The notes: generated by a model not told the origin, from the sequence alone. 64,000 bases of DNA from Candidatus Zipacnadia bacterium (GCA_029821735.1 JALGSU010000019.1:1-64000); one strand, 5' to 3'; counted from the stretch's first letter, positions 1 to 10,513 are shown. Numbers and translations: made by a program.

Positions 1-570
1 GACCACAGCGCATGCGACGCACTGGCGATCAGCGGCGGGCTCCATCAACATGAAATCGTTGGCCTGATCGAGTGAAAGCACAATCCAGTCAGGCTGGACC
101 TGCAAGTCAACGGGTGCTGCCGCAGCTACACCTGGATTGACGGTCTGCACGAATTCACCTGTAGCCACAGGCGCACCGAGGATACTCTCCAGGCCCTTGG
201 CCGCCGTCGTGACTGAAACTTTGATGGTGAAGGTGACGGCCTCATCTGTGGCGTTGGCCGGGGCGGTCCAGATGGGATTGTTGGCGGTGGCATCGTTGAA
301 AGTCCCGCCGGTGGCCTCCCACTTGTATTTCATATCCCGAGTCTCACTGTCGACCGCCTGCACAGTGCACTGGACCTTGCCGCCAGGATCCACGGTAGCG
401 GGCACGCCCGCAGGGCCTGCGACAATGCGCGTGGTGTGCGCGGCGCTCGCGGGGCTTGCGGAGAACACGCCGAATATCAGAGCAGCGGCCACCAGCACGA
501 GAAGTGCTGTGGAGGCAGTGTGCAGCCGCGAGACATCGCTGGCACGGGAGGGGGAACTCGGGCTCTTCAT
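1..570 (-). CDS. Secreted Ig/PKD-like domain protein (partial)
   Basis: An open frame of 190 codons runs from ATG at 570 to the window edge without a stop, so the C-terminus lies outside. The start is supported by an AGAGAGG ribosome site about 10 bases upstream. Residues 1-44 look like a signal peptide: a basic/polar start, a hydrophobic run LLVLVAAALIFGVF, and an AxA-type site (ASAA). Residues about 50-115 resemble a PKD/Ig-like fold, with VDPGGKVQCTVQAVD, a YKWEATGGTF strand and NPIWTAP, the pattern seen where a sentence-like Ig strand ends in WTAP. After this the chain continues without a family I recognise. It is divergent from the large paralogue array to its right. Its role is unknown; an extracellular or envelope location is inferred. 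Confidence 0.75.
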   Translation of the reverse strand, partial: MKSPSSPSRASDVSRLHTASTALLVLVAAALIFGVFSASPASAAHTTRIVAGPAGVPATVDPGGKVQCTVQAVDSETRDMKYKWEATGGTFNDATANNPIWTAPANATDEAVTFTIKVSVTTAAKGLESILGAPVATGEFVQTVNPGVAAAAPVDLQVQPDWIVLSLDQANDFMLMEPAADRQCVACAVV

Positions 571-923
571 AGCAACTCAACCTCTCTGGGAAGTTTGGCG
601 ATGAGCAGATCAGACATGTGGGAACTGGTGTGGTATATAGTTCGACGCCATGGGGGGCAGTAACCTGCCCGTGACTTCAACTCTTTCGCCCTTCGGCCCC
701 GCAATGTTACGTCTGGCAGTCTCAAAGCGAAGGGACAGTAACGCCACACGAAGGAGCAGGTCCGGCGGTTGCAGTCCCGCCTGGCGACAGCTAAGAGCAG
801 AATCGGTGCAGGAACCGGCACCCCGGATGGCTAATTATCTCCATGAGACATCACCCGCACAGGTGACGGTGCGGCCGACGGTTGCTCAGTGAGGACAGCC
901 GACCAGAGGAGGCTCTCTGTGGG
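571..923. other. Divergent intergenic region, no gene seen
   Basis: This 353-base gap separates the minus-strand Ig-like gene from the first gene of the paralogue array, so it should hold promoters in both directions. I find no convincing coding frame: the short open frames here have no ribosome site and no recognisable protein. A TATATA at 634-639 could be a -10-like element, but I cannot pair it with a clear -35. The right end holds the AGAGGAGG ribosome site (about 904-911) for the gene starting at 924. Confidence 0.5.
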
Positions 924-2411
924 ATGATGGGAAAGTGGTCAGGCGCGGTGTGCTGCACGGTGGCGGCAATCGCACTGCTGTTGGTCGCAGGGCTCGCCAA
1001 TAGCGACGAGAACTACTCAATCTTTGGCACGATCACCGACCAGGATGGCAGTCCAGTCCCCGGAGTAGCCCTCAGTTTCCAGGACGCACTCCCCTCACAG
1101 ATGACGGACCGCGATGGCAGATACCGGGTGTCAGATGCAGAGGCGGGCCAAACCCACACGATCATGCCCTCCAGGGCCGGACTGAGCTTCTCGCCTGCCA
1201 GCCGCGTCGTCACGATGGGCTCTGGCGACGAGCGCGTGGACTTCCGGGCAACGGCTGAGGGCGTTTCAGACAAGATCCCGGTCCCGGTGCCCCTGTCCGT
1301 GTACCCCACGGGTGGGGAGACGTGGGAACAAGGCAAGGCCTACAGGATCCAGTGGACATATGAGGGCACGAACGATGTCCGCATACGACTTCACCAAGGC
1401 GCCGGGTACGACTTGGTGAAGTGGATCACGGCCGGTACGCCCAACGATGGTTCGTTCTGGTGGAAAGTGCCTGCGAACATCCCCCCCGGTAATGACTACG
1501 CCATCGTGATGGATGAGGGCTACTACGGGTCAATCACTGAGCCCATCACCATCAAGCAGATGCCGCTGGTTACCTACCCCAACACTGCCTCAGTGAGTTG
1601 GCGCCGGGGGCAGCCATACAAGATTAAGTGGCAGGGCTTCGGCGGCAGCCATGTGAAGATCCAGCTCTACAGGGCGGGATCGCTGAATCGGCTGATCTCC
1701 TGGGCGACGCCCAATGACGGATCCTTCTGGTGGAAGGTCCCGGATACGCAGGCGAAGGGCACAACCTTCAAGATCAAGATCACTGGACAGAGCAAGACGG
1801 CGGTCTACGACTTCTCGGACAAGAATTTCACCATAGCAGGCGATCAGAAAGTAACGTGGCCAACCGCGCCGGGGGTTAGCTGGCCACAGGGGCAGGCTCG
1901 ACCTATCACGTGGCAGGGATATGTGGGCCCGGGCGTAAGAATCGAACTGCTCAAGAACTGGTCGCTGGCAAAGGTTGTCACTGCCGACACACCCAACGAC
2001 GGCCAGTTCTGGTTGAAGATGCCGTGGTCGACAACGCCGGGAGCAGACTACCGCATCCGGATCATATCAACGAATGACCCGACGCAGAAGGATCACTCGA
2101 ACAACAGCTTCACGGTGGTGTCTGTGCCGCATGTCATGTACCCATCCGCCAGCGGTATCGAGTGGGACGTCGGGGATGAGGTCGTGATAACCTGGCAGGG
2201 GTTCGACTGCGCCACCGTGAGGATCTATCTGTTGCGATGGGGCGCGTTCAGCGACATGATCTCGCCCGGCACGACCAATGATGGCAGCTACACGTGGCAC
2301 GTTCCCAACGGTACTGCCACCGGCGGAGGATTCAAGGTAAAGGTCCGGCCTCAACCCATAGGAAGCATGGAAGAGTCCGACCATCACTTCCGGATCAACC
2401 CACAACAGTAA
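924..2411 (+). CDS. Secreted Kre9/KNH-like repeat protein, 4 repeats
   Basis: Array member 1, 495 residues. I chose the ATG at 924 because AGAGGAGG lies 12 bases upstream and the hydrophobic signal segment (CCTVAAIALLLVAGLA) begins just after it; the frame stays open further upstream to 882 but without a ribosome site. Residues about 30-110 form the N-terminal carboxypeptidase-regulatory-like domain (SIFGTITDQDG, GDERVDF). Four Kre9/KNH-like repeats follow. The first is the classic form (YPTGGETWEQG...IQW), and all carry the xPNDGxFW or TNDGSYTW core. The second repeat is nearly identical to the second repeat of the next gene, which suggests recent exchange. The function is unknown; the fold suggests an extracellular structural or binding protein. 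Confidence 0.85.
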   Translation: MMGKWSGAVCCTVAAIALLLVAGLANSDENYSIFGTITDQDGSPVPGVALSFQDALPSQMTDRDGRYRVSDAEAGQTHTIMPSRAGLSFSPASRVVTMGSGDERVDFRATAEGVSDKIPVPVPLSVYPTGGETWEQGKAYRIQWTYEGTNDVRIRLHQGAGYDLVKWITAGTPNDGSFWWKVPANIPPGNDYAIVMDEGYYGSITEPITIKQMPLVTYPNTASVSWRRGQPYKIKWQGFGGSHVKIQLYRAGSLNRLISWATPNDGSFWWKVPDTQAKGTTFKIKITGQSKTAVYDFSDKNFTIAGDQKVTWPTAPGVSWPQGQARPITWQGYVGPGVRIELLKNWSLAKVVTADTPNDGQFWLKMPWSTTPGADYRIRIISTNDPTQKDHSNNSFTVVSVPHVMYPSASGIEWDVGDEVVITWQGFDCATVRIYLLRWGAFSDMISPGTTNDGSYTWHVPNGTATGGGFKVKVRPQPIGSMEESDHHFRINPQQ

Positions 2412-2479
2412 TGCCCGGGCGCGCCCCTGCGCGATTCAGGGATGAACAGCGAACGCGAGAACTGGGAAGGTCGATGGTC

Positions 2480-4285
2480 ATGAGACAGACCATCCGGTGG
2501 TCGATGTACGCGGCGATGTGGCTGTTGATGGTGGGGAGCGCGTATGCGACTGACGCTCACACTATCTCCGGGACGGTCACCGAGGCGAACGGAGTACCCG
2601 TCACGGGGGTGAGGGTGGACTTCGGCGGAGCGCTGCCCGTGGCGATGACCGACGAGGCGGGCAGATACGCAGTCGCGGGCGCAGTCGAGGGGGCAAGTTA
2701 CACGATCGTGCCTTCCAAGGACGGCATGAGCTTCTCGCCGACGCAGAGGACAGTCACGATGGCATCTGGGGATGAAGTGGTCGACTTCATCGCAGAAATG
2801 GCCGTGATGCCCCTCCCCAATCTGCTACTCGCCCCTCCCACGGCAGCGTCCGCGCCGGCCAAAGGAAAGGTCACATACCCCACCCTCCTCTATCCCCTCG
2901 GTGGCGAAACATGGAAGCAAGGCGGGTCCTACAATATCCGCTGGACGTACCCACTTGCCGGTCCGATGCGGATCTCGCTCCGGGTCGGCAGCCTGCCCGT
3001 CCTGGCCATCACCAATAGCACGCCCAACGATGGTTCGTTCTGGTGGAAGGTGCCTGCTACACTCGCTCCAGGACCCAACTACCGCATATTGGTTGACGAA
3101 GGCTACTACGGTGATCTGAGCGGCGACGTCACCATCGAGCGCGCGCACCTGGTGACCTACCCGAGCAACGCCGGAGTTAGCTGGCAGAAGGGCCAGTCAT
3201 ACAAGATTCAGTGGCAGGGGTTCGGGGGCAGTCACGTGAAGATCCAGCTCTATAGGGCTGGATCGCTGAACCGGCTGATTGCGTGGGCGGCCCCCAACTG
3301 CGGCTCATACTGGTGGAAGGTCCCAGCCAGCCAGGCAACCGGAACCAACTTCAAGATCAAAATTACGGGCGAGAGCAAGTCAGTGGTCTATGACTTCTCG
3401 GACAAGAACTTCACGGTCTTCGGTACACCGAAAGTGACCGACCCGAGCCTGCCGGGGATCGTGTGGCCGGAACAATCGGGCCGCGTCATTAAGTGGCAGG
3501 GGTTCGTGGCTTCGACCGTGCGCATCGAGTTGCTCAAGAGCTGGGCGGTAATGCGAGTCATCACGCCAGACACGCCAAATGACGGGGCCTTCTGGTGGAA
3601 GATGCCCTACGCTCCGGCAGGCAGTGACTACCGAATACGGATCACCGCCACGAATGACCCCAACCAGCACGATCACTCCAACAACAATTTCACAGTCGAG
3701 CAGATCCCGCGGGTTCTCTACCCGACCGGCGCAGGGATTCTATGGCTGCGGGGCCAACCACAGACGATAAGGTGGACCGGATTTCCTGGCGACACCGTCA
3801 ACATCCATCTGCAGCGGGATTACCAGATCGTGACGCAGATTGCGTCTGGGACACCGAACGACGGGAAGTTCATCTGGCAGGTGCCCGCAAATCAGCCGCG
3901 CGGACGCAACTACACCGTTCTGGTGAGTCGACCGCAGAAGGTTGCGTCAGCAGACTGGAGTGACAATGAGTTCATGATCGGCGACCAGCCACGGGTCGTC
4001 GTGCCGAGTTTGAGTGGGATCGTGTGGGCCACAGAGACCAGCGAGGAGATACGCTGGCGCGACTTCCCCGGCGCGAAGGTGAAGATAGAACTCTTGCAGT
4101 ATGACAGTGTCTACCGTGTCATATCCGCGGGCACTCCGAACGATGGGAAGTTCGTGTGGGCAGTCACAGATGACAAGAACAAGTACTCTGCGGATCACTT
4201 CAGGATCAAGGTGAGTACGCTGCCGGGGACGCAGTTCTCCTGGAGTGACAAGTCGAACAACTACTTCAGCATACACGACATGTAG
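2480..4285 (+). CDS. Secreted Kre9/KNH-like repeat protein, 5 repeats
   Basis: Array member 2, 601 residues. The ATG at 2480 sits 9 bases after GGGAAGG; an ATG at 2474 is possible but too close to the ribosome site. Residues 1-24 are a signal peptide (SMYAAMWLLMVGSAYA). The N-terminal regulatory-like domain spans about 27-105 (TISGTVTEANG, GRYAVAGA, SGDEVVDF). After a Pro/Ala-rich linker come five repeats, the first with YPLGGETWKQG and the others with VSW, IVW, ILW and IVW openings. In repeat 2 the core reads APNCGSYWWKVP, where Cys replaces the usual Asp, an odd substitution in an exported protein. No PPC domain or anchor is visible. It shares its likely transcript with the flanking paralogues. 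Confidence 0.85.
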   Translation: MRQTIRWSMYAAMWLLMVGSAYATDAHTISGTVTEANGVPVTGVRVDFGGALPVAMTDEAGRYAVAGAVEGASYTIVPSKDGMSFSPTQRTVTMASGDEVVDFIAEMAVMPLPNLLLAPPTAASAPAKGKVTYPTLLYPLGGETWKQGGSYNIRWTYPLAGPMRISLRVGSLPVLAITNSTPNDGSFWWKVPATLAPGPNYRILVDEGYYGDLSGDVTIERAHLVTYPSNAGVSWQKGQSYKIQWQGFGGSHVKIQLYRAGSLNRLIAWAAPNCGSYWWKVPASQATGTNFKIKITGESKSVVYDFSDKNFTVFGTPKVTDPSLPGIVWPEQSGRVIKWQGFVASTVRIELLKSWAVMRVITPDTPNDGAFWWKMPYAPAGSDYRIRITATNDPNQHDHSNNNFTVEQIPRVLYPTGAGILWLRGQPQTIRWTGFPGDTVNIHLQRDYQIVTQIASGTPNDGKFIWQVPANQPRGRNYTVLVSRPQKVASADWSDNEFMIGDQPRVVVPSLSGIVWATETSEEIRWRDFPGAKVKIELLQYDSVYRVISAGTPNDGKFVWAVTDDKNKYSADHFRIKVSTLPGTQFSWSDKSNNYFSIHDM

Positions 4286-4345
4286 ATACCATACGGTGGA
4301 GCAAGAGACGTGCGCCGCCCGTATCAGATACGAGGTGCAAACGGA

Positions 4346-6229
4346 ATGATCACACACAATTCGCGATGGGCACTCTTGATCATTGGCGCCATATTGGCCA
4401 CCAGTGGGCTGGCATTTGGGGCCGACACGTATGCTATCTTCGGGCGCGTGACCGGGAATCTCGGTCAGCAGATGCTCGGCGTGAGCATCAGTGTCGCGGG
4501 CCTGCCTCCCGCTCTGACAGATGCGGACGGCCACTACCTGGTTGACGGCGCAGCAACCGGGTCAGTGTACGTGGTTGAGCCGCGCCGCCCAGGTTGGGTC
4601 TTCACACCAGAGCGACGCGCGGTGGTGATGGGCTCCGGAGATGAGGAGGTAGACTTCGGCGCTCGGCTGATTCTGGGCCTCAGCGCAGACGGTCGCCTGG
4701 CCGCAGCACCTCCCGATGGACCGGTCACGAAGGCGTACTGCGCCGATAACTATGAGCCTGACGACATCGCGTCACAGGCAAACTGGCTGAACATCTTCCT
4801 GGGTCAGCAGCACAACATCACCTATGCCGACGATGACTGGATGAAGTTCAACTTGAGCTACCGCAGTGCGGTCGACGTATACACGACGGACGCAGCCGCG
4901 CCCGTCCTCATGTACATCTATGGTCCCGACGACCCGACCAAGTATATTGGGCAGCACCACGGTTCCGATACGGCCCCCAATGCGAGCATCTCCGTGCCCG
5001 CCCCGGGCTTGGGGCCCGGGGTCTACTACGTGAGGACGCAGCACTGGCCTGGCGATCTCGGGGTGTCGTGCTACGCGGTCAACTTGGACGTATCCGCTCT
5101 GCCACCGGGCCGCGTGCTCTATCCCGCCACCACAGGCGTTGAGGTGAGATGGCAGGAAACGATCGAGGTCCAGTGGGACCGCTTCTACGGCAGCGCCGTT
5201 ACCATCCATCTATACAAGGCGGGTGTCTACAAGCAGACCATCGCGACAGCCACGACCAATGACGGCACGTACGAATGGATAGTACCGTACACCGCAGGCG
5301 CCGGCGACGACTACACGATTCATGTTCACTCGTATGCCTATCCCGACCAGGGGGACGAGTCGACCTACCCGTTCAAGATCAAGTCCAGCCCAGTGGTTAC
5401 CTATCCTAACGAAAGCAGCATAGTCGGGTGGAACGTGGGCGATGTGTACACGATCACCTGGAAGGGCTTCACCGATACTCATGTGAAGATTCAGTTGTAT
5501 AAAGGGAGCCGACTCAATCGCCGTATCGCGTGGCGGACACCCAACGATGGCCGCTTTGTATGGAGGGTGCCTGAAGGGCAGGCGACGGGATGGAGCTTCT
5601 ACATCCATGTAACCGGCGCAAACAAGCCTTGGCAGACCGACCGAAGCACCCACATATTCATGATGGACAACCCAAAGGTCACGTATCCCAGCGCTCCGGA
5701 CATAAGCTGGGGACAGGGCTCCGCACACGCGGTCACGTGGACGCGCTACTACGGCAACGATATCCATATCGACTTACTCAAGGCTGGTGCAGTCGTCAGG
5801 ACCATCGCCAGTGACACGTCGAATGATGGGAGCTTCGTGTGGAAAGTGCCATGGACTCTGGAGCCGGGCACAACGTATCGTGTTCGGGTGAGATACGGAG
5901 CGCAGATCGATGACTCGAACAATAACTTCACTGTCTACGCAGTCCCGCATGTGACGTATCCATCAGAGGCAGGGATCACGTGGCTGCGCGAATCAGGGTA
6001 CACGATTAAGTGGTCAGGCTACAGCACGCCGACCGTGCGTATCCAGCTATACCGCGGGGCGAGACGCGTGCGGACGATCACGACGGGCACGCCCAATGAC
6101 GGGCGGTTCTACTGGACGGTGCCAGCCGGACAGGCGCTTGGGACGGACTTCAAGATACGGATCTCGGAGGTCGGTGGCGCGGGTGGGTTCGACACGTCGA
6201 ATAATCGCTTTGCCATCGAAAACCCTTAG
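4346..6229 (+). CDS. Secreted PPC + Kre9/KNH-like protein, 4 repeats
   Basis: Array member 3, 627 residues. The ATG at 4346 is preceded by GAGGTG at 8 bases; a GTG at 4310 lies upstream without a ribosome site. A signal peptide (LLIIGAILATSGLAFGA) leads into the N-terminal regulatory-like domain (YAIFGRVTGN, TDADGHY, GSGDEEVDF). Residues about 135-265 match a bacterial pre-peptidase C-terminal (PPC)-like domain: DNYEPDDIASQA, DDDWMKFNL, a YGPDD turn and PGVYYVRTQ. Four Kre9/KNH-like repeats complete the chain. PPC domains usually sit on secreted proteases, but no protease domain is present here. Binding or structural function is inferred. Confidence 0.85.
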   Translation: MITHNSRWALLIIGAILATSGLAFGADTYAIFGRVTGNLGQQMLGVSISVAGLPPALTDADGHYLVDGAATGSVYVVEPRRPGWVFTPERRAVVMGSGDEEVDFGARLILGLSADGRLAAAPPDGPVTKAYCADNYEPDDIASQANWLNIFLGQQHNITYADDDWMKFNLSYRSAVDVYTTDAAAPVLMYIYGPDDPTKYIGQHHGSDTAPNASISVPAPGLGPGVYYVRTQHWPGDLGVSCYAVNLDVSALPPGRVLYPATTGVEVRWQETIEVQWDRFYGSAVTIHLYKAGVYKQTIATATTNDGTYEWIVPYTAGAGDDYTIHVHSYAYPDQGDESTYPFKIKSSPVVTYPNESSIVGWNVGDVYTITWKGFTDTHVKIQLYKGSRLNRRIAWRTPNDGRFVWRVPEGQATGWSFYIHVTGANKPWQTDRSTHIFMMDNPKVTYPSAPDISWGQGSAHAVTWTRYYGNDIHIDLLKAGAVVRTIASDTSNDGSFVWKVPWTLEPGTTYRVRVRYGAQIDDSNNNFTVYAVPHVTYPSEAGITWLRESGYTIKWSGYSTPTVRIQLYRGARRVRTITTGTPNDGRFYWTVPAGQALGTDFKIRISEVGGAGGFDTSNNRFAIENP

Positions 6230-6266
6230 TCGAGCGGCCAATCATCCGCGGAGGTGAAACGTGGTC

Positions 6267-8744
6267 ATGTGTTCGAGCCGGATCGTGAGGGTCACAGCAA
6301 TTGCCGCGCTGTGCTCACTGATGATACTGGTGAGCGCCCACGCCGATTCTTACACCATCTTCGGCGATGTGACTGACGCGGCGGGCCAGCCGGTTGCCGG
6401 AGCGATGATCGACTTCGGCGGGGCACTTCCCGCACAAGTGACAGATGCCCAAGGGCGCTATGCAGCCGAGGGTGCGGAGACGGGCGAAAGCTACACTGTC
6501 ACTCCCTCGCTGACAGGCTACGTGTTCTTCCCCACCTCCGCGACTGTGCTCGTCTCCTCGGGCGACGAACGCGTGGACTTCCGTGCCGAGCAGGTCGCGG
6601 GCGCCGCCGGCAGCCTGATGTCAACGGGCGATGCAACAGTCAATGACGATCGAGCGAAGATCGCCCCCGATATCTACGAGAGCGATGACACTCCGAGTGC
6701 AGCCAAGTCAATCCTGAACGGTGCATCCCAGCAGCGTAGCATTCACGCCGTCAACAACACAGACTGGGCCCACTTCGACCTCAACGTCCGAGCCAACGTA
6801 CGCATCGAGACCAGTGGCGCGGGTGATTACGACACGGAGCTCCAACTCTACGGACCAGACACCACCACGACGTTCGTAGAGACCGACCACGACAGCGGCA
6901 CAGGGAGATACTCACTGATCGTGCGAGAGGGTCTGAACTCCCTCGGGCCGGGCAGATACTGGATATCTGTCCGCAAAGACAATATCAACGACACAATCCC
7001 CGCCTACGCGCTGGCGCTGACCATCACCTACCCGGGTGAGCAGGTACTCTACCCCGCCGGGCCATCGATTGTGTGGAAGGTCGGGGAGTCTTACAACATC
7101 CGCTGGGAGAATTTCATTGGGAACCACGTCAAGATTGAGCTCAAGCAGACTCCATCGATCTCCATCTGCACAATCTCTGAAAGCACACCCAACGATGGCT
7201 CGTTCTGGTGGCGCGTGCCTGGCGATCTGCCCGCCACTGGAGCTGGCTTCAGGGTACGTGTGACTTCTTGCCTTTTCCCCGATCAAGAGGACTACTCCTA
7301 CTTCGAGTTCGAGATCCAGAACGCACCAAGGGTCACCATACCGAGTTCATCAGGCATCGCTTGGCAGCGGGGGCAGGCTTACACCATCCAGTGGGACGGT
7401 TTCAGCAGCAGCCACGTGAAGATCCAGTTGTATCGCGGCGGCACGTTCGTCCGGCGACTGGCGTGGGCTACGCCGAATGACAAGGTCTTCTGGTGGAGTG
7501 TGCCCAGTGACATCCCGTCGGGAACCGGCTACAAGATCAAGATCACCGCGCAGAACAAAGTAGTCGCGAGCGATATGTCCGACCGGCCGTTCGCGATCGT
7601 GAACAACCCGCGGGTGACATACCCCACATATGCTGGAGTGGTGTGGCAGACCGGTTCGAGCTACACAATTGAGTGGCGCCAGTTCCAGGCCGCGAACGTG
7701 AAGATCGAGCTGATGCTAAACGGCAGCGTCAAGCGAGTGCTCAAAGGAAGTACCCCGAACGACGGGCGATTCGTGTGGTTGGTGCCACATAGCACGCAGG
7801 TGAGCAACGCCTACGAGATACGGGTGACTGCGGTGGGCTGCTCCGCTCAGAGGGACAAGTCAAACAACCCATTCAGGATAGAGAAAGGCACCGCGGTCGC
7901 CAAGCCATCTGATCCTGGGATCACGTGGAATCTCGGGAGCGTGCAACAGATCAGGTGGCAGGGCTTCGATGCGCCGAAAGTGAAGCTCGAGTTGATGAGT
8001 GGGTGGTCGGTCGAGAGAGTGATCTCGTCGGCCACGCCCAACGATGGCCTGTTCACGTGGAAAGTCCCGGCCAACGTGCCTCCGGCCGCCAACTATAAGA
8101 TCCGCGTGACGGGCACGACCGGCCCCTGGCAACAGGATGTTTCGGACAACAACTTCACCATCGCGTCGGTGCCCCTCGTGATCTACCCTAGCAGCGCGGG
8201 GATTACGCTCACGCACGGGATGCCTACGTTCCTGCGATGGCAGGGATTCGGGTCCGCTAACGTGAAGATAGTGTTGATCAAGGGGGGCTTCGTGTCGAGC
8301 GTCATAGCGTACGGCACGCCCAACGACGGATGGTTCCTGTGGAACGTGCAGCCCGAGGGCATGCCGACGGGCAGTGACTTCAAGATACGGGTGGTCTCCC
8401 AGCCAGGCGGGACCGAAGCGGACGCGTCCGACGCACAATTCACGATCGTGTCGGCCCCGGTAGTAATGTCGCCGAACAGTGGCGTGTGGCTGCACGGGCC
8501 GACGGAGAACATCACTTGGAGCGGATTCACCGGCGCAACGGTGCGGATTGAGCTGTGGGAGAGTTGGTCGTTTGATCGGGTGCTGATCGCCACAGCCCCC
8601 AACACCGGCACATGGTCATGGAGCATATCGGGGATCCCGAACTCTGAAAGCTACCATGTGCAAGTAAGTTCGGTGTCAAATCCGTCTGAAGTGGACTACT
8701 CGAGCGGGTATTTCAAGATCAGTGATGAGCCAAAAGGCCCGTGA
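6267..8744 (+). CDS. Secreted PPC + Kre9/KNH-like protein, 6 repeats
   Basis: Array member 4, 825 residues from ATG 6267, which lies 10 bases after GGAGGTG; a GTG at 6261 is the alternative (827 residues). The signal peptide is VRVTAIAALCSLMILVSAHA. It carries the N-terminal regulatory-like domain (YTIFGDVTDAAG, SSGDERVDF), a PPC-like domain at about 130-255 (DIYESDDTPSAAK, NTDWAHFDLN, LYGPDTT, GPGRYWISV) and six Kre9/KNH-like repeats. The last repeat is the most divergent: its core is APNTGTWSWSI instead of TPNDGxFxW and its opening has lost the usual spacing. No anchor follows it. Co-directional with and probably co-transcribed with its neighbours. Confidence 0.85.
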   Translation: MCSSRIVRVTAIAALCSLMILVSAHADSYTIFGDVTDAAGQPVAGAMIDFGGALPAQVTDAQGRYAAEGAETGESYTVTPSLTGYVFFPTSATVLVSSGDERVDFRAEQVAGAAGSLMSTGDATVNDDRAKIAPDIYESDDTPSAAKSILNGASQQRSIHAVNNTDWAHFDLNVRANVRIETSGAGDYDTELQLYGPDTTTTFVETDHDSGTGRYSLIVREGLNSLGPGRYWISVRKDNINDTIPAYALALTITYPGEQVLYPAGPSIVWKVGESYNIRWENFIGNHVKIELKQTPSISICTISESTPNDGSFWWRVPGDLPATGAGFRVRVTSCLFPDQEDYSYFEFEIQNAPRVTIPSSSGIAWQRGQAYTIQWDGFSSSHVKIQLYRGGTFVRRLAWATPNDKVFWWSVPSDIPSGTGYKIKITAQNKVVASDMSDRPFAIVNNPRVTYPTYAGVVWQTGSSYTIEWRQFQAANVKIELMLNGSVKRVLKGSTPNDGRFVWLVPHSTQVSNAYEIRVTAVGCSAQRDKSNNPFRIEKGTAVAKPSDPGITWNLGSVQQIRWQGFDAPKVKLELMSGWSVERVISSATPNDGLFTWKVPANVPPAANYKIRVTGTTGPWQQDVSDNNFTIASVPLVIYPSSAGITLTHGMPTFLRWQGFGSANVKIVLIKGGFVSSVIAYGTPNDGWFLWNVQPEGMPTGSDFKIRVVSQPGGTEADASDAQFTIVSAPVVMSPNSGVWLHGPTENITWSGFTGATVRIELWESWSFDRVLIATAPNTGTWSWSISGIPNSESYHVQVSSVSNPSEVDYSSGYFKISDEPKGP

Positions 8745-8801
8745 CCGGGCGTCTCAATCAATCAGCGCCAAGTCTCAGAAAGTCAAAGAGAGGCGAGGAT
8801 C

Positions 8802-10513
8802 ATGAAGAGGCATGCGACGACACCGCTGGTGATCTTCCTGGCAATCTGGTGCGCATTACTGACCATCCCGGCCATGGCAGGCGATCAGTACGCGCTCTTC
8901 GGCCAGGTCAACACTTCAGCGGGTGAACCCGTTGCCGGAGTGCAAGTGGCGTTCTCCGGAGGGCTTGCGGCACAAGAGACGGACGCTCAGGGCCGGTACG
9001 CCGTCGATGGCGCGGTGACAGGCCAGGCATACACAGTGACGCCGTCGCTGGCCGGCTGGAGCTTCTCCCCCGCCGACCGCAGCGTCATCATTTCGTCGGG
9101 CGATGAGCAGGTCGACTTCGTTGCGGGTCAGGCCAATAGTGCTCCCGACAAAGTCAGTCCGCCGCGAGTTTTCTACGCGGCTTCTCCGGAGCCAATGTGC
9201 GTATTGAGTTGCGACGCAACTGGACTTTCCAGCGCCTCATCTCTGCGAGCACAGCCAATGACGGGCAGTTCTGGTGGTCAGTACCGCCGGGGCTGGCCTA
9301 CCGAAGTGACTACCGCATTCGCGTGAGCAGCACGTCGGCCGTCACGGAGATCGATCTGTCCAACAACATGTTTAGCGTGAGACCCCGAGCGAGACTGCTG
9401 TTCCCGAGCGATCCGGGCCTCGAGTTCCCGCGAGGCATCCCAGTGACCATCACCTGGGAGCACTTCACCGGCACGCACGTGAAGATAGAGAACTTCTACA
9501 GCGGAGTCTACGATGGCACGGTGACACCGAGTACGCCCAACGACGGGGCCTACACGGTGCTGGTGCCCTACGAAGCAGCCATCCGCGATGACTATCGCTT
9601 GCGGGTCACGTCGCTCGGCAGTCCCGCGGATAGCGACTGGTCGAACAACAATTTCGCTGTGATAGCCAATCCGAGCGTGCTCTACCCGAGCACGTGGGGT
9701 CTTGTGTGGAAGCGCGGATCAACCAACGTAATCGAGTGGACCGACTTCGCCGGCGCCAACGTGCGCATTCGGCTGTACAAGGGCGCCGTACTGTCACGCA
9801 CGATCAGTTCCAGCACGCCCAATGACGGATCTTTCGTATGGAAGGTACCGGCAAGCCAGGCGTTGGGGGCTAACTACCGCATACGTATCAACAGCACGAC
9901 GGCGGCCGAAAGCGACTGGTCAAACAGCTTCTTCACCATCGCCGCCGCTCCACTGGTAACCTACCCAAACGCTTCGGGCATCGCAGTGGATCATGGAGCG
10001 CGGCTCGCCATACAGTGGCAGGATTTTCCGGCAGGGAACGTCAAAATAGACCTGCTCCGCTGGGGAGCGTTCGTACAGACTATCGCGGCCTCAGCCGCGA
10101 ATGACGGTGCCTTCAATTGGAAGGTTCTACCTGTCTGTAGCTTTACGGGCAACGGATTCAAGATCCGGATATCTTCCGTGCCCAACCCGACAGTAGTTGA
10201 CTCATCGGACCGTAACTTCACTGTGAACTCCGTACCCATCGTGCTGGCCCCCAACGCACGCGCGGCGACCTACAGCCGCGGCACGTCGATGAACATATAC
10301 TGGTGCGGCTTCACCGGGCTATACGTGAAGATTGAGTTGCTGCGATCGGGTGCGGTAGTGGAAACGATCAACGGGCTGGCGGGAAACAGCGGCGCCTACT
10401 CATGGGTACCCCCCGCGCCGACTGCGGTCGCTTCAGATTACCGAGTGAGGATAACCTCAACATCGGCCCCTACAGAGAGGGACGCGTCTGACTACCTGTT
10501 TAGTATCGACTGA
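8802..10513 (+). pseudogene. Kre9/KNH-like repeat protein, frame-broken
   Basis: Array member 5. From ATG 8802 (ribosome site GAGGCGAGG) the frame gives a signal peptide (IFLAIWCALLTIPAMAG) and the N-terminal regulatory-like domain through about residue 115. It then leaves the family pattern near 9170. From about 9180 the family sequence resumes in another frame as FSGANVRIELRRNW and continues through the rest of repeat 1 and four full repeats to the stop at 10513. Aligned with the next paralogue, about 20 residues between the PxVxY opening and FxGANVRIEL are missing, leaving 5 of about 60 bases, so the lesion is an estimated 55-base deletion. It could be a true pseudogene or an assembly error; the downstream half shows no other decay. 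Confidence 0.75.

Noticed and set aside
137..604. A 155-codon plus-strand open frame
   Set aside because: The minus strand of the same DNA encodes a signal peptide, an Ig/PKD-like domain and has a ribosome site; the plus frame has neither and looks like a shadow.
634..639. TATATA as a promoter
   Set aside because: No matching -35 at proper spacing could be seen on either strand.
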